DNA from: Flavobacterium sp. YJ01 | GTDB lineage: Bacteria; Bacteroidota; Bacteroidia; Flavobacteriales; Flavobacteriaceae | Length of the DNA: 64,000 bases | Assembly (NCBI RefSeq): GCF_029320955.1 | Contig: NZ_CP119757.1 | Location: 3,472,001-3,536,000, forward strand | Direction: 5' to 3' | Shown: positions 24,807 to 34,776 of the stretch, in pieces | How the letters are laid out: every line of letters starts with the position of its first letter | Numbering within the stretch: position 1 is the first letter of the stretch | Notes under the pieces: generated by a model | Databases searched by the model: none | Seen by the model: the letters and a program-made list of their open reading frames with translations, nothing else | Told to the model about the DNA's origin: nothing | Made by a program: the position numbers and the translations under genes

Positions 24807-26909
24807 CTAAAATACGTAATTTAATGAGATAATTCCGTAATAATTTACTGGCAATCCAGGATAGTAAAATCTTGGTGCTGCATTTCCAACTCCAGTTGCA
24901 TTGGTTAAAATCATCGAAGCGTATTTTTCGTTCATAACATTATTAATTCCGGCATCTAGATGTGTTGTTAAACCTGATAAAATTTCAAATTGATATCCGG
25001 TTTTTAAGTTTAATAAAGAATAAGAATCTGAAAAATTAGCATTTGAATCATTCATTGGAATTTTATCTGTGAACTGAAAATCAGCTGAAAAGTAAAACCC
25101 TGAATTCGTATTTAAATTGAAACCTGCGCTTGCTGTATTGGCAGGAACTCCAGTTAATTTGTTTCCAGAAAAATCATTTCCGTTATCGACAAATTCTTTA
25201 AATTCATATTTTCCGATTGATGTTCCGATGTAAGAGTTTAAATTGAAAATTCGATTTATTGACCAATGGTGATTTAATGAAATTTCGATTCCTTCATGAA
25301 ACGTTTTCCCAGCATTTACACCTTCGTATTGATCGTCGCCAATTCTTTTAGCAACCAATAAATCTTTAATTTCCATTCTGTAAACGGCAATTTGAGTGTA
25401 TAATTTTTTATTGAAAAAATGAAGTTTTCCACCCAATTCAAAATTATAACCCGTTTCTGGTTTAATGTTTTGATTAATATTTCCTGTTGAAGTTAAAGTT
25501 TCTTCGGTTGCGGGAAGAGAAAATCCTCGGCTTACAGAAAAGTAAAACGTTCGAATTTCATTTGGTTTAAATAAAAACGAAAGTTGAGGCGAAAAAATGC
25601 CGTCATAACTATATTTTTCCTTCGGATTATTCGCGGAAGCGGGAAAATCATTTTGAAGGTCAAATTTGGTTTTGTTGTAATTTAATCCTGCCTGAATTTC
25701 AAATTGGTCGGAAAGTAAAGTTCTAATTTGCGAAAAAACATTATAAAAATGCCTTTTTTGATCAGTTGCCGTAAGTTGATCTCCTTGTAAACTTCCGTTT
25801 CCATTATTTTGCTGATAAAGATTTTGAAAAGTATTTCCGCTATAATTATCTCTGAAATATTCCAATCCAGCAATAAATTGATTTTTGATTTTTCCGATAT
25901 TAAAATCTCCCGAAAACTGAGTTCGCACGCCCGCTGCAAAAGTATATTGACGCAAAATATCAAACGGACGCGGTTCGTTGCTGTCCTTATAGTTGATAAA
26001 AATCGAAGTCGAGTTTTTTAAATTCTCATTAATTGAAAAATCATAAGCCAATCCGCCTAAAGTTGATTTGTATTCTTTGAATCCTTTTGAAGCAACCCAA
26101 GTCGGTGCGCCCGCTTGCGGATTATTTTCGAAAGTCGTTTTATTAATCGAACTTGGAATGTAGGCTTTTAAATAAGTATAATTAGAAAAGTAAGTCAATT
26201 TGCTGTTTTTCTTTCGAAATAATTCTCCTCCGAGTGTAATTCCTTCGCGATTGTACGCACTGTTTTGGCGCCAACCATCGGTTTTTAAATTGTGATAGCT
26301 CAGATTTAAAGAAGATTCTTTTTCATTCAAATCAAAAGAAATTCTATTTTTCAATAATCCGTAAGAACCAAAAACAGAACTTACTTCGGCTTTATAATTT
26401 CCTTTTTTTAAAGTTTGAGGCGAAATTAAAATTGCACCGCCCAAACCTGCGCCGTAAACACTCGAAAGCGGTCCTTTTATAATTTCAATCTGATTGATGT
26501 TTTGAAGATCAATATCGTCAATAACCGTTTCGCTATTTCCAGAAGTCAAAGGGATACTTCCATAGAATGCTCTAATTTTATTGGTTCCGTATGGAGTTCT
26601 CGCGCCAATTCCGCGAATCGAAATTCGGGTTGTCGTAATATTTGAAGATTGCATAAAAACACCCGGAATCGTATTAATGACATTGCTAATATCTGTCGTG
26701 TTATTTCGAAGCAATTCTTTCTCGGATAAAACACCAATAGAGGCGGGGCTTTTTTGCAAATCTCGATTAATATGAAGCGGACTAATTAAAACTTCGTTTA
26801 GTTTTTGAGTTTTGGTAGAATCAATATTTTGGACTTCTTTTTCCTGTGCTAAACTATTTCTAGAAATAAAAAGAACAGAAAGAAGAAGAAAATATTTTTT
26901 AGAAATCAT
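24807..26909 (-). CDS. TonB-dependent outer membrane receptor
   Basis: A 700-residue receptor. It has a signal peptide (MISKKYFLLLSVLF, cleavage near LAQ22) and a plug domain from about residue 55 (SPASIGVLSEKELLRNN ... VINTIPGVFM ... RISIRGIGAR ... IEIIKGPLSSVYGAGLGGAI). A 22-strand barrel ends in an aromatic residue (YYGIISLNYVF). It lacks the N-terminal carboxypeptidase-like domain of SusC proteins and has no SusD partner, so it resembles siderophore or vitamin receptors. The ligand is unknown. Confidence 0.93.
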   Translation of the reverse strand: MISKKYFLLLSVLFISRNSLAQEKEVQNIDSTKTQKLNEVLISPLHINRDLQKSPASIGVLSEKELLRNNTTDISNVINTIPGVFMQSSNITTTRISIRGIGARTPYGTNKIRAFYGSIPLTSGNSETVIDDIDLQNINQIEIIKGPLSSVYGAGLGGAILISPQTLKKGNYKAEVSSVFGSYGLLKNRISFDLNEKESSLNLSYHNLKTDGWRQNSAYNREGITLGGELFRKKNSKLTYFSNYTYLKAYIPSSINKTTFENNPQAGAPTWVASKGFKEYKSTLGGLAYDFSINENLKNSTSIFINYKDSNEPRPFDILRQYTFAAGVRTQFSGDFNIGKIKNQFIAGLEYFRDNYSGNTFQNLYQQNNGNGSLQGDQLTATDQKRHFYNVFSQIRTLLSDQFEIQAGLNYNKTKFDLQNDFPASANNPKEKYSYDGIFSPQLSFLFKPNEIRTFYFSVSRGFSLPATEETLTSTGNINQNIKPETGYNFELGGKLHFFNKKLYTQIAVYRMEIKDLLVAKRIGDDQYEGVNAGKTFHEGIEISLNHHWSINRIFNLNSYIGTSIGKYEFKEFVDNGNDFSGNKLTGVPANTASAGFNLNTNSGFYFSADFQFTDKIPMNDSNANFSDSYSLLNLKTGYQFEILSGLTTHLDAGINNVMNEKYASMILTNATGVGNAAPRFYYPGLPVNYYGIISLNYVF

Positions 26910-26934
26910 ACAGATGAAATTATGATGTAAATAA

Positions 26935-27078
26935 TTTTAACACATAGAAACATAGCATTGATTGAGGCAAAAAAGGCGTTTCACTTAATCTAAATACACA
27001 TAGCAACTATGTGTGAAAACGAGTTTTCTTAAAATCAACTTTTAAATGCAAAAAATCTATGTTCCTATGTGTTTAAAA
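26935..27078. repeat. nested intergenic inverted repeat
   Basis: The outer arms share CACATAGAAACATAG / CTATGTTCCTATGTG. An inner hairpin ACACATAG-CAA-CTATGTGT is also present (about 26996-27014). No gene is supported here. Confidence 0.6.
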
Positions 27079-27127
27079 TCTTTTTAAATTTTGGAATTTG
27101 GAATTTCTATTTTGGAATTTTAAAATT

Positions 27128-28411
27128 TTATTTCTTCGCAGTTACTTTCCAAATCGTATTTCCGCTATCATCATTTACCAAAAGCGATCCATCATTCATA
27201 ACAGTAACCGCAACTGGACGTCCGTAAACTTCGGCTTTATCATTATCAGAAATAAAGCCAGTTAAAAAATCTTCTGGTTTTCCCGAAGGCTTTCCATCTT
27301 TAAAAGGAACAAATAAGACTTTATAACCTGAAATTACAGATCGATTCCAAGAACCATGCTGACCTACAAAAGCCCCATTTTTATATTTTGCTGGAAAAGC
27401 ATCTTTTGTGTAAAAAGCCAATCCCAAAGAAGCTGTGTGAGCACCAACTGGAACATCTGGAACAATAGCTTTTTCTATCAAATCTTTTCGTTCGCCTTTC
27501 CCTTTCCATCTTGGATCAGGAATGCTTCCAAAATACGAATAAGGCCATCCATAAAAACCGCCTCTTTTTACACTCGTAATATAATCTGGAACTAAGTCGT
27601 CGCCAAGTTCATCTCTTTCATTTACCGCTGTCCAAAGTTCTTTTTTATTGGCAGGATTCCAATCCATTCCCATTGGATTTCTAAGACCTTCGGCATAAAT
27701 TTTTTCGCCAGTTCCATCAGGATTGATTTCTAAAATTGCAGCACGGCGAATTTCTTTATCCATTCCGTTTTCACCAACATTACTTCCTGAACCAACACCA
27801 ATATAAATTTTTGTTCCTTCAGGATTAGCGAGCAAACTTCTTGTCCAGTGATTGTTGTATCCGCCAGCTGGCAGTTCAACAATTTTAGTTCCTTTAGTTT
27901 CTAATTTTAAAGGTGCATTTTTATAAGGGTAACGGTAAAGTCCATCGGTATTTGCAATATAAAAGAAGTCTTTTAAAATTAACATTCCTAAAGGTCTGTT
28001 TAAACCAGAAATAAAAACTTCGCGAGTTTCATATTTTCCGTCTTTATCATTGTCACGCAAAACTATAATTTGATTTTTGCTTGTTCTAGTTCCGCTTTCA
28101 ACAACAAAAATATCATTGTTTGGACCTATATAACTCCAACGCGGATTCTCAAATCCGTCTGCAAATTTTGTAACTGTAAAACCTTCTGGCGCTTTTGGTG
28201 TTTTGCCTTCTGGCCAGCCTATAACTTTGCTATTCTTTGTTTTTGATTCGGTTGCGTAGGGCGGAGGAAGCGTAATATTTCCAATTGCTGTTTTTACAAC
28301 ATTCCCAGGTTGTTTGGCCAGCGCTTCTTTTTCTTCCTTTTTTACTTGCCCATTGCAGGAAGTAATCAATGCTAATAATGCTACTGAAAATAGCGGTAAG
28401 GATTTTTTCAT
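27128..28411 (-). CDS. PQQ-dependent sugar dehydrogenase-type lipoprotein
   Basis: A 427-residue lipoprotein with lipobox LITSC (Cys19). The mature part is a six-bladed beta-propeller of the glucose/sorbosone dehydrogenase family. Segments FENPRWSYIGPNNDIFVVESGTR, RPLGMLIL, IYIGVGSGSNVGENG, LRNPMGMDWNP, ELGDDLVPDY and GQHGSWNRSVISGYKVLFVPF match it. It probably oxidises sugars or a related compound at the cell envelope. No PQQ synthesis gene is nearby, so the cofactor would have to be taken up or made elsewhere. A perfect 18-bp palindrome lies 12 nt before the ATG. Confidence 0.88.
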   Translation of the reverse strand: MKKSLPLFSVALLALITSCNGQVKKEEKEALAKQPGNVVKTAIGNITLPPPYATESKTKNSKVIGWPEGKTPKAPEGFTVTKFADGFENPRWSYIGPNNDIFVVESGTRTSKNQIIVLRDNDKDGKYETREVFISGLNRPLGMLILKDFFYIANTDGLYRYPYKNAPLKLETKGTKIVELPAGGYNNHWTRSLLANPEGTKIYIGVGSGSNVGENGMDKEIRRAAILEINPDGTGEKIYAEGLRNPMGMDWNPANKKELWTAVNERDELGDDLVPDYITSVKRGGFYGWPYSYFGSIPDPRWKGKGERKDLIEKAIVPDVPVGAHTASLGLAFYTKDAFPAKYKNGAFVGQHGSWNRSVISGYKVLFVPFKDGKPSGKPEDFLTGFISDNDKAEVYGRPVAVTVMNDGSLLVNDDSGNTIWKVTAKK

Positions 28412-28423
28412 TGGTTTTTTGGA

Positions 28424-28441
28424 GTTAAATAATTATTTAAC
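28424..28441. promoter_or_regulatory. 18-bp palindrome before the sugar dehydrogenase gene
   Basis: GTTAAATAATTATTTAAC is self-complementary over its full length and ends 12 nt before the start codon at 28411. It could be an operator; no binding protein is indicated. Confidence 0.4.
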
Positions 28442-28565
28442 AACAATTTACTGAAATTAAAAACAGCATCAAAAAGTAATTTGTAATTATTAACTGATAT
28501 TTAACATTCTTAAAAAATATCGCGATACAGTCCATTTTGATAGAAGCAGTTAAGTTGTAATTCTG

Positions 28566-28573
28566 TATCTTTG
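28566..28573 (+). promoter_or_regulatory. -7 box TATCTTTG of hpt
   Basis: Exact TAnnTTTG match 24 nt before the ATG at 28598. A TTG at 28537-28539 is a possible but distant -33 element. The box overlaps the upstream TTG at 28571, which therefore cannot be the start. Confidence 0.6.
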
Positions 28574-28597
28574 TCCATTATTTTAAATTTAAAAATA

Positions 28598-29128
28598 ATG
28601 ATACAACTTCACGATAAACAATTTGTTCCGTTTATTTCGGCTAAAGAAATTGATTTTGCTTTAACTAAAATGGTGGCTCAGGTAGAGGATGATTTTGGAG
28701 ATGATACACCAATTTTTATTGGAGTTTTGAATGGCGCTTTTATGGTGGTGTCAGATTTTCTTAAAAAATATAAAAAACAATGTGAGGTTTCATTTATAAA
28801 AATGGCTTCGTATGAAGGAACTGAAACGACAAATTCGGTTAAAGAATTAATCGGAATTAACCAAGATTTGTCTGGCAGAACGGTAATTGTTATTGAAGAT
28901 ATTATCGATACAGGAAACACAATTGAAGAATTGAAACACTTGTTTAAAGCACAAAATGTAAAGCATTTTAAAATTGCAACATTATTTTTTAAGCCAGAAG
29001 CTTATAAAAAAGACATAAAAATAGATTATATCGGAATCAGAATTCCAAACAAATTTATTGTTGGTTATGGTTTGGACTACGATGGTTTAGGACGAAACTT
29101 AACTGAGATTTACAAATTAGCAGAATAA
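28598..29128 (+). CDS. hpt: hypoxanthine phosphoribosyltransferase
   Basis: A 176-residue type I phosphoribosyltransferase. The PRPP-binding loop is VIVIEDIIDTGNTIEEL and the flexible catalytic loop is KMASYEGTETTNSV. The C-terminal base-specificity region KFIVGYGLDYDGLGRNL is typical of Hpt. It salvages hypoxanthine and guanine to IMP and GMP. The start at 28598 is chosen because a promoter box overlaps the earlier TTG. It is followed 66 nt later by adk, so nucleotide metabolism genes are grouped. Confidence 0.96.
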   Translation: MIQLHDKQFVPFISAKEIDFALTKMVAQVEDDFGDDTPIFIGVLNGAFMVVSDFLKKYKKQCEVSFIKMASYEGTETTNSVKELIGINQDLSGRTVIVIEDIIDTGNTIEELKHLFKAQNVKHFKIATLFFKPEAYKKDIKIDYIGIRIPNKFIVGYGLDYDGLGRNLTEIYKLAE

Positions 29129-29194
29129 CAAAACACAACTAAATATTCATTTTAAAACTTCTGAAAGACAGAAGTAACAACACTCATTTCAATT

Positions 29195-29767
29195 ATGATT
29201 AACATCGTTTTATTTGGAAAGCCTGGTGCAGGAAAAGGAACTCAGGCAGAATTTTTAAAAGAAAAATACAATTTAACACACCTTTCAACTGGAGATATTT
29301 TTCGTTTCAATTTAAAAAATGATACTGAACTAGGAAAAAAAGCAAGAGTTTTTATGGACAATGGAGAATTAGTTCCGTGCGAAGTAACAACTGCAATGTT
29401 AATTGATGAGGTAAAAAAACACCCAAACACAGCAGGATTTTTATTCGACGGTTACCCAAGAACAATCAACCAAGCTGAGGCTTTAGATAAATTTTTACCA
29501 ACAATCGGGTCTAGTGTAACAGCAACAATCGCTTTAGAAGCAGACGATGAGATTTTGGTAGCACGTTTATTAGAAAGAGGAAAAACAAGCGGAAGAGCTG
29601 ACGATCAAGACGAAGAAAAAATTCGTGTAAGATATCAAGAATACAATGAGAAAACAGCTCCTCTTATTGGATATTATAAAGAACAAAACAAGTTTCACGC
29701 CGTAGACGGTATCGGAACTATTGAACAAATTACAGAGCGCTTAACGTCAGTTATAGATAATTTGTAG
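29195..29767 (+). CDS. adk: adenylate kinase
   Basis: A 190-residue kinase with the P-loop GKPGAGKGT at residues 8-16, the AMP-binding segment STGDIFR, DGYPRTINQAEALD, and the conserved Arg of LLERGKTSGRADDQDE. The LID domain is of the short form without zinc cysteines, as usual in Bacteroidota. It interconverts ATP plus AMP and two ADP in the cytoplasm. It is probably cotranscribed with hpt. Confidence 0.98.
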   Translation: MINIVLFGKPGAGKGTQAEFLKEKYNLTHLSTGDIFRFNLKNDTELGKKARVFMDNGELVPCEVTTAMLIDEVKKHPNTAGFLFDGYPRTINQAEALDKFLPTIGSSVTATIALEADDEILVARLLERGKTSGRADDQDEEKIRVRYQEYNEKTAPLIGYYKEQNKFHAVDGIGTIEQITERLTSVIDNL

Positions 29768-29777
29768 AAGCTTTTTC

Positions 29778-29935
29778 CAGCTGTACGTGAAATCCCGATA
29801 GCTATCGGGACGCTAAAAAAACTATTTTTCCAAACCATAAAACGAGCTTATCCCGATGCATCGGGAGTCGACTGTTTTCTGGCAGGAAAATTTAGTTTTT
29901 TTAGCTGTGGGCTTTTCACTTCCATCTGGGCTATA
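29778..29935. repeat. inverted repeat carrying two GC-rich palindromes
   Basis: GCTAAAAAAACTATTTTTCC (from 29812) pairs imperfectly with GGAAAATTTAGTTTTTTTAGC further right. The left arm contains TCCCGATAGCTATCGGGA (29793-29810), and the centre contains TCCCGATGCATCGGGA (29851-29866). No gene is supported here. Confidence 0.7.
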
Positions 29936-29992
29936 ATGAATTGAGTACAAATTGCATTTAACTAGACCATTTTATAACGAATCCCCTATCAA

Positions 29993-31267
29993 TTGGAAAT
30001 ACTAATTATATTTTTTCTAATTCTCTTAAACGGAGTTTTCTCCATGTCTGAAATCGCATTGATTTCGGCGCGTAAAAACAGACTTGAAACGGCGGCGAAA
30101 AAAGGCAATAAAAGTGCAAAAACAGCACTTGATTTAGCTAATTCCCCAAACAAGTTTTTATCAACAGTTCAAATCGGAATTACCTTAATCGGAATTTTAA
30201 CCGGTATTTATTCTGGTGACAAAATCACTGCTGATGTAGAACTTTTTGTGGCAGGTTTTGCTGCTCTTAAACCTTATGCGCACTCAATTGCTGTTGGAAT
30301 TGTAGTTGTAGTTTTAACTTTTTTCTCATTGGTTTTGGGAGAATTGCTTCCAAAACGAATCGGATTAAATTATCCAGAAGCTATTGCTAAAATGGTGGCG
30401 ATGCCAATGAAAGTAATTTCAATTATTACGGCGCCATTTATTTGGTTATTAACTTCATCCACAGATTTTTTATTGAATGTTTTTCAGATAAAACCAACTG
30501 CTGATGGAAAAGTCACTGAGGAAGAAATTAAAGCCATCATTAAAGAAGGAACAGAAGTAGGAGAAGTTCAAGAAATTGAACAAGATATCGTGGAACGTGT
30601 TTTTCATATTGGAGATCGAAAAGTAAATTCTTTAATGACGCACCGCAAGTCGGTAGACATGCTGCCATTAAAAGCAGATAAAGAGAAGATCAAAGAATTA
30701 GTAGTTCAAGATCTTCATGCAGTTTATCCAGTTTACAATGATAATTACGATGATATTGTTGGAGTGGTAACACTTAAAAATATTTTCGCGAATGTCGAAA
30801 AAGATAATTTTGATTTATCTGCAATCATGTCTGATGCGCCTTATTTAATGGAACAAACTACAGCTTATAAAGCTTTAGAAAATTTCAAAAAAACAGGAGT
30901 TCATTATGCATTAGTTTCTGATGAATATGGCGTTTTTCAAGGTTTGATTACTTTGAATGACATTTTGGAAGCTTTAGTTGGAGATGCAGCAGAATTCTAT
31001 AAAGACGAATTTCAGCTTATAGAAAGAGAAGACGGCTCATGGCTGGTTGATGGACATTATTCGTTACATGATTTCTTAACTTATTTTGAGTTAGACGAAT
31101 TGACAAACGATTACGAAGTAAACACCGTAAGCGGAATGATTATGACGGAGCTTTCACATATTCCAAAAGAAGGAGAGAAACTAGTTTGGCAGAAATTCGT
31201 TTTAGAAGTTGTCGACATGGACGGTGTAAAAATTGATAAAGTGCTTGTTAAAGCGCTTAAAGAGTAA
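29993..31267 (+). CDS. CNNM/CorC-type (hemolysin family) membrane protein
   Basis: A 424-residue protein. The N-terminal CNNM (DUF21) domain has about four membrane helices (MEILIIFFLILLNGVFSMSEIALISARKNRLE), two CBS domains follow (about 210-330), and a C-terminal CorC_HlyC domain ends the protein (DGSWLVDGHYSLHDFLTYF ... LVWQKFVLEVVDMDGVKIDKVLV). Relatives transport or regulate Mg2+ or other divalent cations; the hemolysin name is historical. The start is TTG, chosen because the MEIL membrane-helix start is the natural N-terminus of the family. Confidence 0.9.
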   Translation: MEILIIFFLILLNGVFSMSEIALISARKNRLETAAKKGNKSAKTALDLANSPNKFLSTVQIGITLIGILTGIYSGDKITADVELFVAGFAALKPYAHSIAVGIVVVVLTFFSLVLGELLPKRIGLNYPEAIAKMVAMPMKVISIITAPFIWLLTSSTDFLLNVFQIKPTADGKVTEEEIKAIIKEGTEVGEVQEIEQDIVERVFHIGDRKVNSLMTHRKSVDMLPLKADKEKIKELVVQDLHAVYPVYNDNYDDIVGVVTLKNIFANVEKDNFDLSAIMSDAPYLMEQTTAYKALENFKKTGVHYALVSDEYGVFQGLITLNDILEALVGDAAEFYKDEFQLIEREDGSWLVDGHYSLHDFLTYFELDELTNDYEVNTVSGMIMTELSHIPKEGEKLVWQKFVLEVVDMDGVKIDKVLVKALKE

Positions 31268-31287
31268 AGAGAATTTGTTTCAAGTTT

Positions 31288-31354
31288 AAAGTTTCAGGTT
31301 TCAGGTTTGCGTAGCGCAATAACCTGAAACTTGAAACCTGAAACCTGAAACTTT
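31288..31354. repeat. hairpin with perfect 21-bp arms before obg
   Basis: Arms 31288-31308 and 31334-31354 are perfectly complementary and built from repeats of TTTCAGG / CCTGAAA. The second arm ends 15 nt before the obg ATG, so it may influence obg mRNA or end the upstream transcript. Confidence 0.75.
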
Positions 31355-31369
31355 ACATAAACAAAGAAA

Positions 31370-32371
31370 ATGACAGAAGGGAATTTTGTAGATTACGTTA
31401 AGATATATGTTTCTTCCGGAAAAGGAGGAAAAGGATCTACGCATTTACATAGAGAGAAATTTATTGAAAAAGGTGGTCCAGACGGAGGAGATGGAGGTCG
31501 TGGAGGACATGTATATTTAGTTGGAAATAAAGGACTTTGGACATTATTTCACTTAAAGTTTGCTCGTCACATTAAAGCTGGACACGGTGGAGATGGCGGT
31601 GGAGATCGTAGTACAGGAGCAGACGGAGAAGATAAAATTATTGAAGTGCCATTAGGAACTGTTGTAAAAGACAAAGAAACGGGAGAAACACTTTTTGAAA
31701 TTACGGAACACGGAGAAAAACAAATTCTTGCAAGAGGAGGAAAAGGAGGTTTAGGGAACTGGCATTTTAGAAGTTCGACAAATCAAACGCCTCGTTATGC
31801 GCAGCCAGGTTTGCTTGGAATAGAAATGGACGTTATTCTAGAACTTAAAGTTCTGGCAGATGTTGGTTTAGTTGGTTTCCCAAATGCAGGAAAATCTACT
31901 TTATTATCTGTTTTAACTTCAGCAAAACCAAAAATTGCAGATTATCCTTTTACGACTTTAAAACCAAATTTAGGAATTGTGGCTTATAGAGATTTTCAAT
32001 CTTTTGTAATTGCCGATATTCCTGGAATTATTGAAGGCGCTGCAGAAGGAAAAGGTCTTGGGCATTATTTCTTGCGTCATATTGAGCGTAACTCAACTTT
32101 ATTATTTTTAATTCCAGTTGATACCGCTGATATCAAAGCAGAATATGATATTTTGGTGAATGAATTGACGAAATACAATCCGGAAATGTTAGATAAAGAA
32201 CGTCTTGTTGTTATTTCAAAATGCGATATGTTAGACGATGAACTAAAAGCAGAATTGAAATCAGAATTAGATGTTTCGTTTAATGGCATTCCTTATATGT
32301 TTATTTCATCTGTTGCACAGCAGGGTTTGACAGATTTGAAAGACAGACTTTGGAAAATGCTTAACGAATAA
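31370..32371 (+). CDS. obg: GTPase Obg/CgtA
   Basis: A 333-residue essential-type GTPase acting in late 50S ribosome assembly. The Gly-rich Obg fold fills residues 1-158 ([35 protein letters not shown]). The G domain follows, with G1 GFPNAGKST, the switch I region [13 protein letters not shown]3 [16 protein letters not shown] and G4 SKCD. The C-terminal OCT domain of longer members is missing, as usual in Bacteroidota. It has its own strong terminator. Confidence 0.97.
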   Translation: MTEGNFVDYVKIYVSSGKGGKGSTHLHREKFIEKGGPDGGDGGRGGHVYLVGNKGLWTLFHLKFARHIKAGHGGDGGGDRSTGADGEDKIIEVPLGTVVKDKETGETLFEITEHGEKQILARGGKGGLGNWHFRSSTNQTPRYAQPGLLGIEMDVILELKVLADVGLVGFPNAGKSTLLSVLTSAKPKIADYPFTTLKPNLGIVAYRDFQSFVIADIPGIIEGAAEGKGLGHYFLRHIERNSTLLFLIPVDTADIKAEYDILVNELTKYNPEMLDKERLVVISKCDMLDDELKAELKSELDVSFNGIPYMFISSVAQQGLTDLKDRLWKMLNE

Positions 32372-32443
32372 AGTTCTAAGTTTCTAATCTACTAAGTTCA
32401 AAGAAAAAACTTAGACTCTTAGAAACTTAGTAGCTTAGTAACT

Positions 32444-32490
32444 TTTAAAAAAGAAAGGCGTTCTATTTTAGAACGCCTTTCTTTTTTAAA
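32444..32490 (+). terminator. obg terminator with perfect 20-bp stem
   Basis: Arms 32444-32463 and 32471-32490 are perfectly complementary with a 7-nt loop. The core is AAAGGCGTTC / GAACGCCTTT and a T-run lies in the right arm. Confidence 0.9.
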
Positions 32491-32553
32491 AACAATGTTA
32501 AATTCTTAATAAAAGGCTAAAAAAGCGAAAACATGTGCAATTTTGGATTTGTT

Positions 32554-32588
32554 TTGAGCGGAATAATTATAAATATGAGTTATATTCG
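32554..32588 (+). promoter_or_regulatory. promoter of the S46 peptidase gene
   Basis: TTG at 32554-32556, 24-nt spacer and TATATTCG at 32581-32588, one mismatch to TAnnTTTG. The ATG follows 20 nt later. The same octamer occurs before radC. Confidence 0.45.
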
Positions 32589-32608
32589 CATCACTTAAAC
32601 AAAATAAC

Positions 32609-34753
32609 ATGAAAAAAGTAATTTTATTCTTGACCATGTGCCTTATGGCTTTCCCAATGAGAGCCGATGAAGGAATGTGGTTTTTGATGTTTATCGAAAG
32701 ATTGAACCATAGAGATATGGAAAAAATGGGCTTGCAATTGACAGCCGAAGAAATTTACAGTATCAATAATCATAGTTTAAAAGATGCGATTGTACAATTC
32801 AATGGTGGATGTACAGCAGAAATCGTTTCAAACAGCGGATTGGTATTGACTAATCATCACTGCGGATACAGTGCGATTGCAGAACTTTCAACTGCAGAAC
32901 AAAATCATTTGAAAAATGGTTTTTGGGCAAAAAATCGTTCAGAAGAACTGAAACCTAAATCTTTATTTGTTCGTTTCTTCGTTCGTATGGATGACGTTTC
33001 TAAAAGAATTTTGTCTAAAGTAAATGATACAATGACAGAAACTGAAAGAAACAAAATCATTCAGCAAGAAATCGCTTTGATCGAAAAAGAAAATAGCGAA
33101 AACGGAAAATATACAGTTTCTGTTCGCCCTTTCTTTCAAGGAAATGAATATTACTATTTTGTTTACCAAGATTACACAGACGTTCGTTTAGTTGGAACTC
33201 CTCCTGAAAGCGTTGGTAAATTTGGTGGAGATACAGACAACTGGGAATGGCCTCGCCAAACAGGGGATTTCTCTATGTTTAGAGTTTATGCTGATAAAGA
33301 CGGAAATCCTGCTGCATATTCGAAAGACAATGTGCCTTTAAAACCAAAACATCATTTACCAGTTAGTTTAAAAGGTGTAAAAGAAAATGATTTTGCAATG
33401 ATTTTAGGATATCCAGGAAGAACAAACCGTTGGATGCCAGCTGGTGGAATCGAGCAAAATATTAAATATGCTTACCCTGCGTGGGTTGAAGGTGCGAAAA
33501 CAGGAATGGATGTAATGAAAAAGTATATGGATAAAGATGCAACTGTTCGTTTACAGTACGCTTCTAAATATGCTTCTACGGCAAATTACTGGAAAAACCG
33601 TCAAGGTATGATCGATGCTTTAACAAAAGCAGGAACGGTTGATACTAAAGCGGCGCAAGAAGATAAATTTTATGAGTGGGCAAGCAAACCTGCAAATAAA
33701 GAAAAATACGAAAATGTAATTCCGACAATCAACGATTATTACAGAGAAACAAACTTAAAAGCGCGTCACGATAATTATTTGACACAACTTTTACGTACTT
33801 CTAGTTATGCAAGCGGACCTGCTAGTTTAGGAAATGCTTTAATTGCATACTACAAAGAAAATGATGCAAAGAAAGCAGAAATGCTTCCTAAAATCAATGC
33901 AATGGTTGAGGCAATCTATGGTGAATTTTACGCTCCATTAGAAAAAGATGTTTTAACGGCTCAATTGAATTTATACGCTTCAAAAGCTGCTGAGTACGGA
34001 CTTGCTCCAGAAATTGCAAAAATGAAAACAGCTAATAATGGTGACTTTACGGCTGATATAGCAAAAGCAACTGAGCAAAGTTACTTTACATCAAAAGAAA
34101 AAATAGTAGCATTTTTAGCAGATCCGAAACCTGTAGCAATTACACATGATCCTTTGTATATTATTTCTAATGATTTGATGACTAAATATCGTTCAAAAAC
34201 AGATGATCAAGCAAAAGCTGATGACGGTTTTGCAACGGCTTTCCGTAAATTGGTTGAAGGTTTGAGAGAATCAAAATTAAACGCGATTCAATATCCAGAT
34301 GCAAACTCTACTTTGAGATTGACTTACGGAAAAGTTCGTGCTTTACCTGCAGATCCTCGTAATGATGCTAAAATCAATAACTATACAACAATGGAAAGTA
34401 TGGTTAAAAAATACAAAGCAGGAGATCAGGAATTTGACTTGCCAGCTCGTTTATTAGAATTGAACAAGAAAAAAGATTTCGGGCAGTATGCTGATAAAGC
34501 AGGATATATGCCAGTAAACTTTTTAACGGATAATGACATTACAGGAGGAAATTCTGGTTCTCCAGTTATTAACGGAAAAGGAGAGTTAATCGGAATTGCT
34601 TTTGACGGAAACATCGAAGCGATGGCCGGTGACGTTATTTTTGATTCTAATTTACAAAGAACGATCAACGTTGATATTCGTTACGTACTTTGGATTATCG
34701 ACAAATACGCTGGTGCTAAAAACATTATCGACGAATTGACGATTGCTAAATAA
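32609..34753 (+). CDS. S46-family dipeptidyl-peptidase (DPP7-like)
   Basis: A 714-residue secreted serine peptidase with a signal peptide (cleavage near residue 19, before DEGMW). The catalytic triad is visible: His in VLTNHHCGYSAI (about 83), Asp in GGDTDNWEWPRQTGDF (about 208) and Ser in TGGNSGSPVING (about 650). In characterised S46 enzymes a Gly or Arg after the FD following the catalytic Ser separates DPP7 from DPP11. Here FDGN has Gly, which favours DPP7-like preference for hydrophobic P1 residues. It releases dipeptides from peptides in the periplasm. Confidence 0.94.
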   Translation: MKKVILFLTMCLMAFPMRADEGMWFLMFIERLNHRDMEKMGLQLTAEEIYSINNHSLKDAIVQFNGGCTAEIVSNSGLVLTNHHCGYSAIAELSTAEQNHLKNGFWAKNRSEELKPKSLFVRFFVRMDDVSKRILSKVNDTMTETERNKIIQQEIALIEKENSENGKYTVSVRPFFQGNEYYYFVYQDYTDVRLVGTPPESVGKFGGDTDNWEWPRQTGDFSMFRVYADKDGNPAAYSKDNVPLKPKHHLPVSLKGVKENDFAMILGYPGRTNRWMPAGGIEQNIKYAYPAWVEGAKTGMDVMKKYMDKDATVRLQYASKYASTANYWKNRQGMIDALTKAGTVDTKAAQEDKFYEWASKPANKEKYENVIPTINDYYRETNLKARHDNYLTQLLRTSSYASGPASLGNALIAYYKENDAKKAEMLPKINAMVEAIYGEFYAPLEKDVLTAQLNLYASKAAEYGLAPEIAKMKTANNGDFTADIAKATEQSYFTSKEKIVAFLADPKPVAITHDPLYIISNDLMTKYRSKTDDQAKADDGFATAFRKLVEGLRESKLNAIQYPDANSTLRLTYGKVRALPADPRNDAKINNYTTMESMVKKYKAGDQEFDLPARLLELNKKKDFGQYADKAGYMPVNFLTDNDITGGNSGSPVINGKGELIGIAFDGNIEAMAGDVIFDSNLQRTINVDIRYVLWIIDKYAGAKNIIDELTIAK

Positions 34754-34776
34754 TCGAAGTTCTCATTATAAATATC

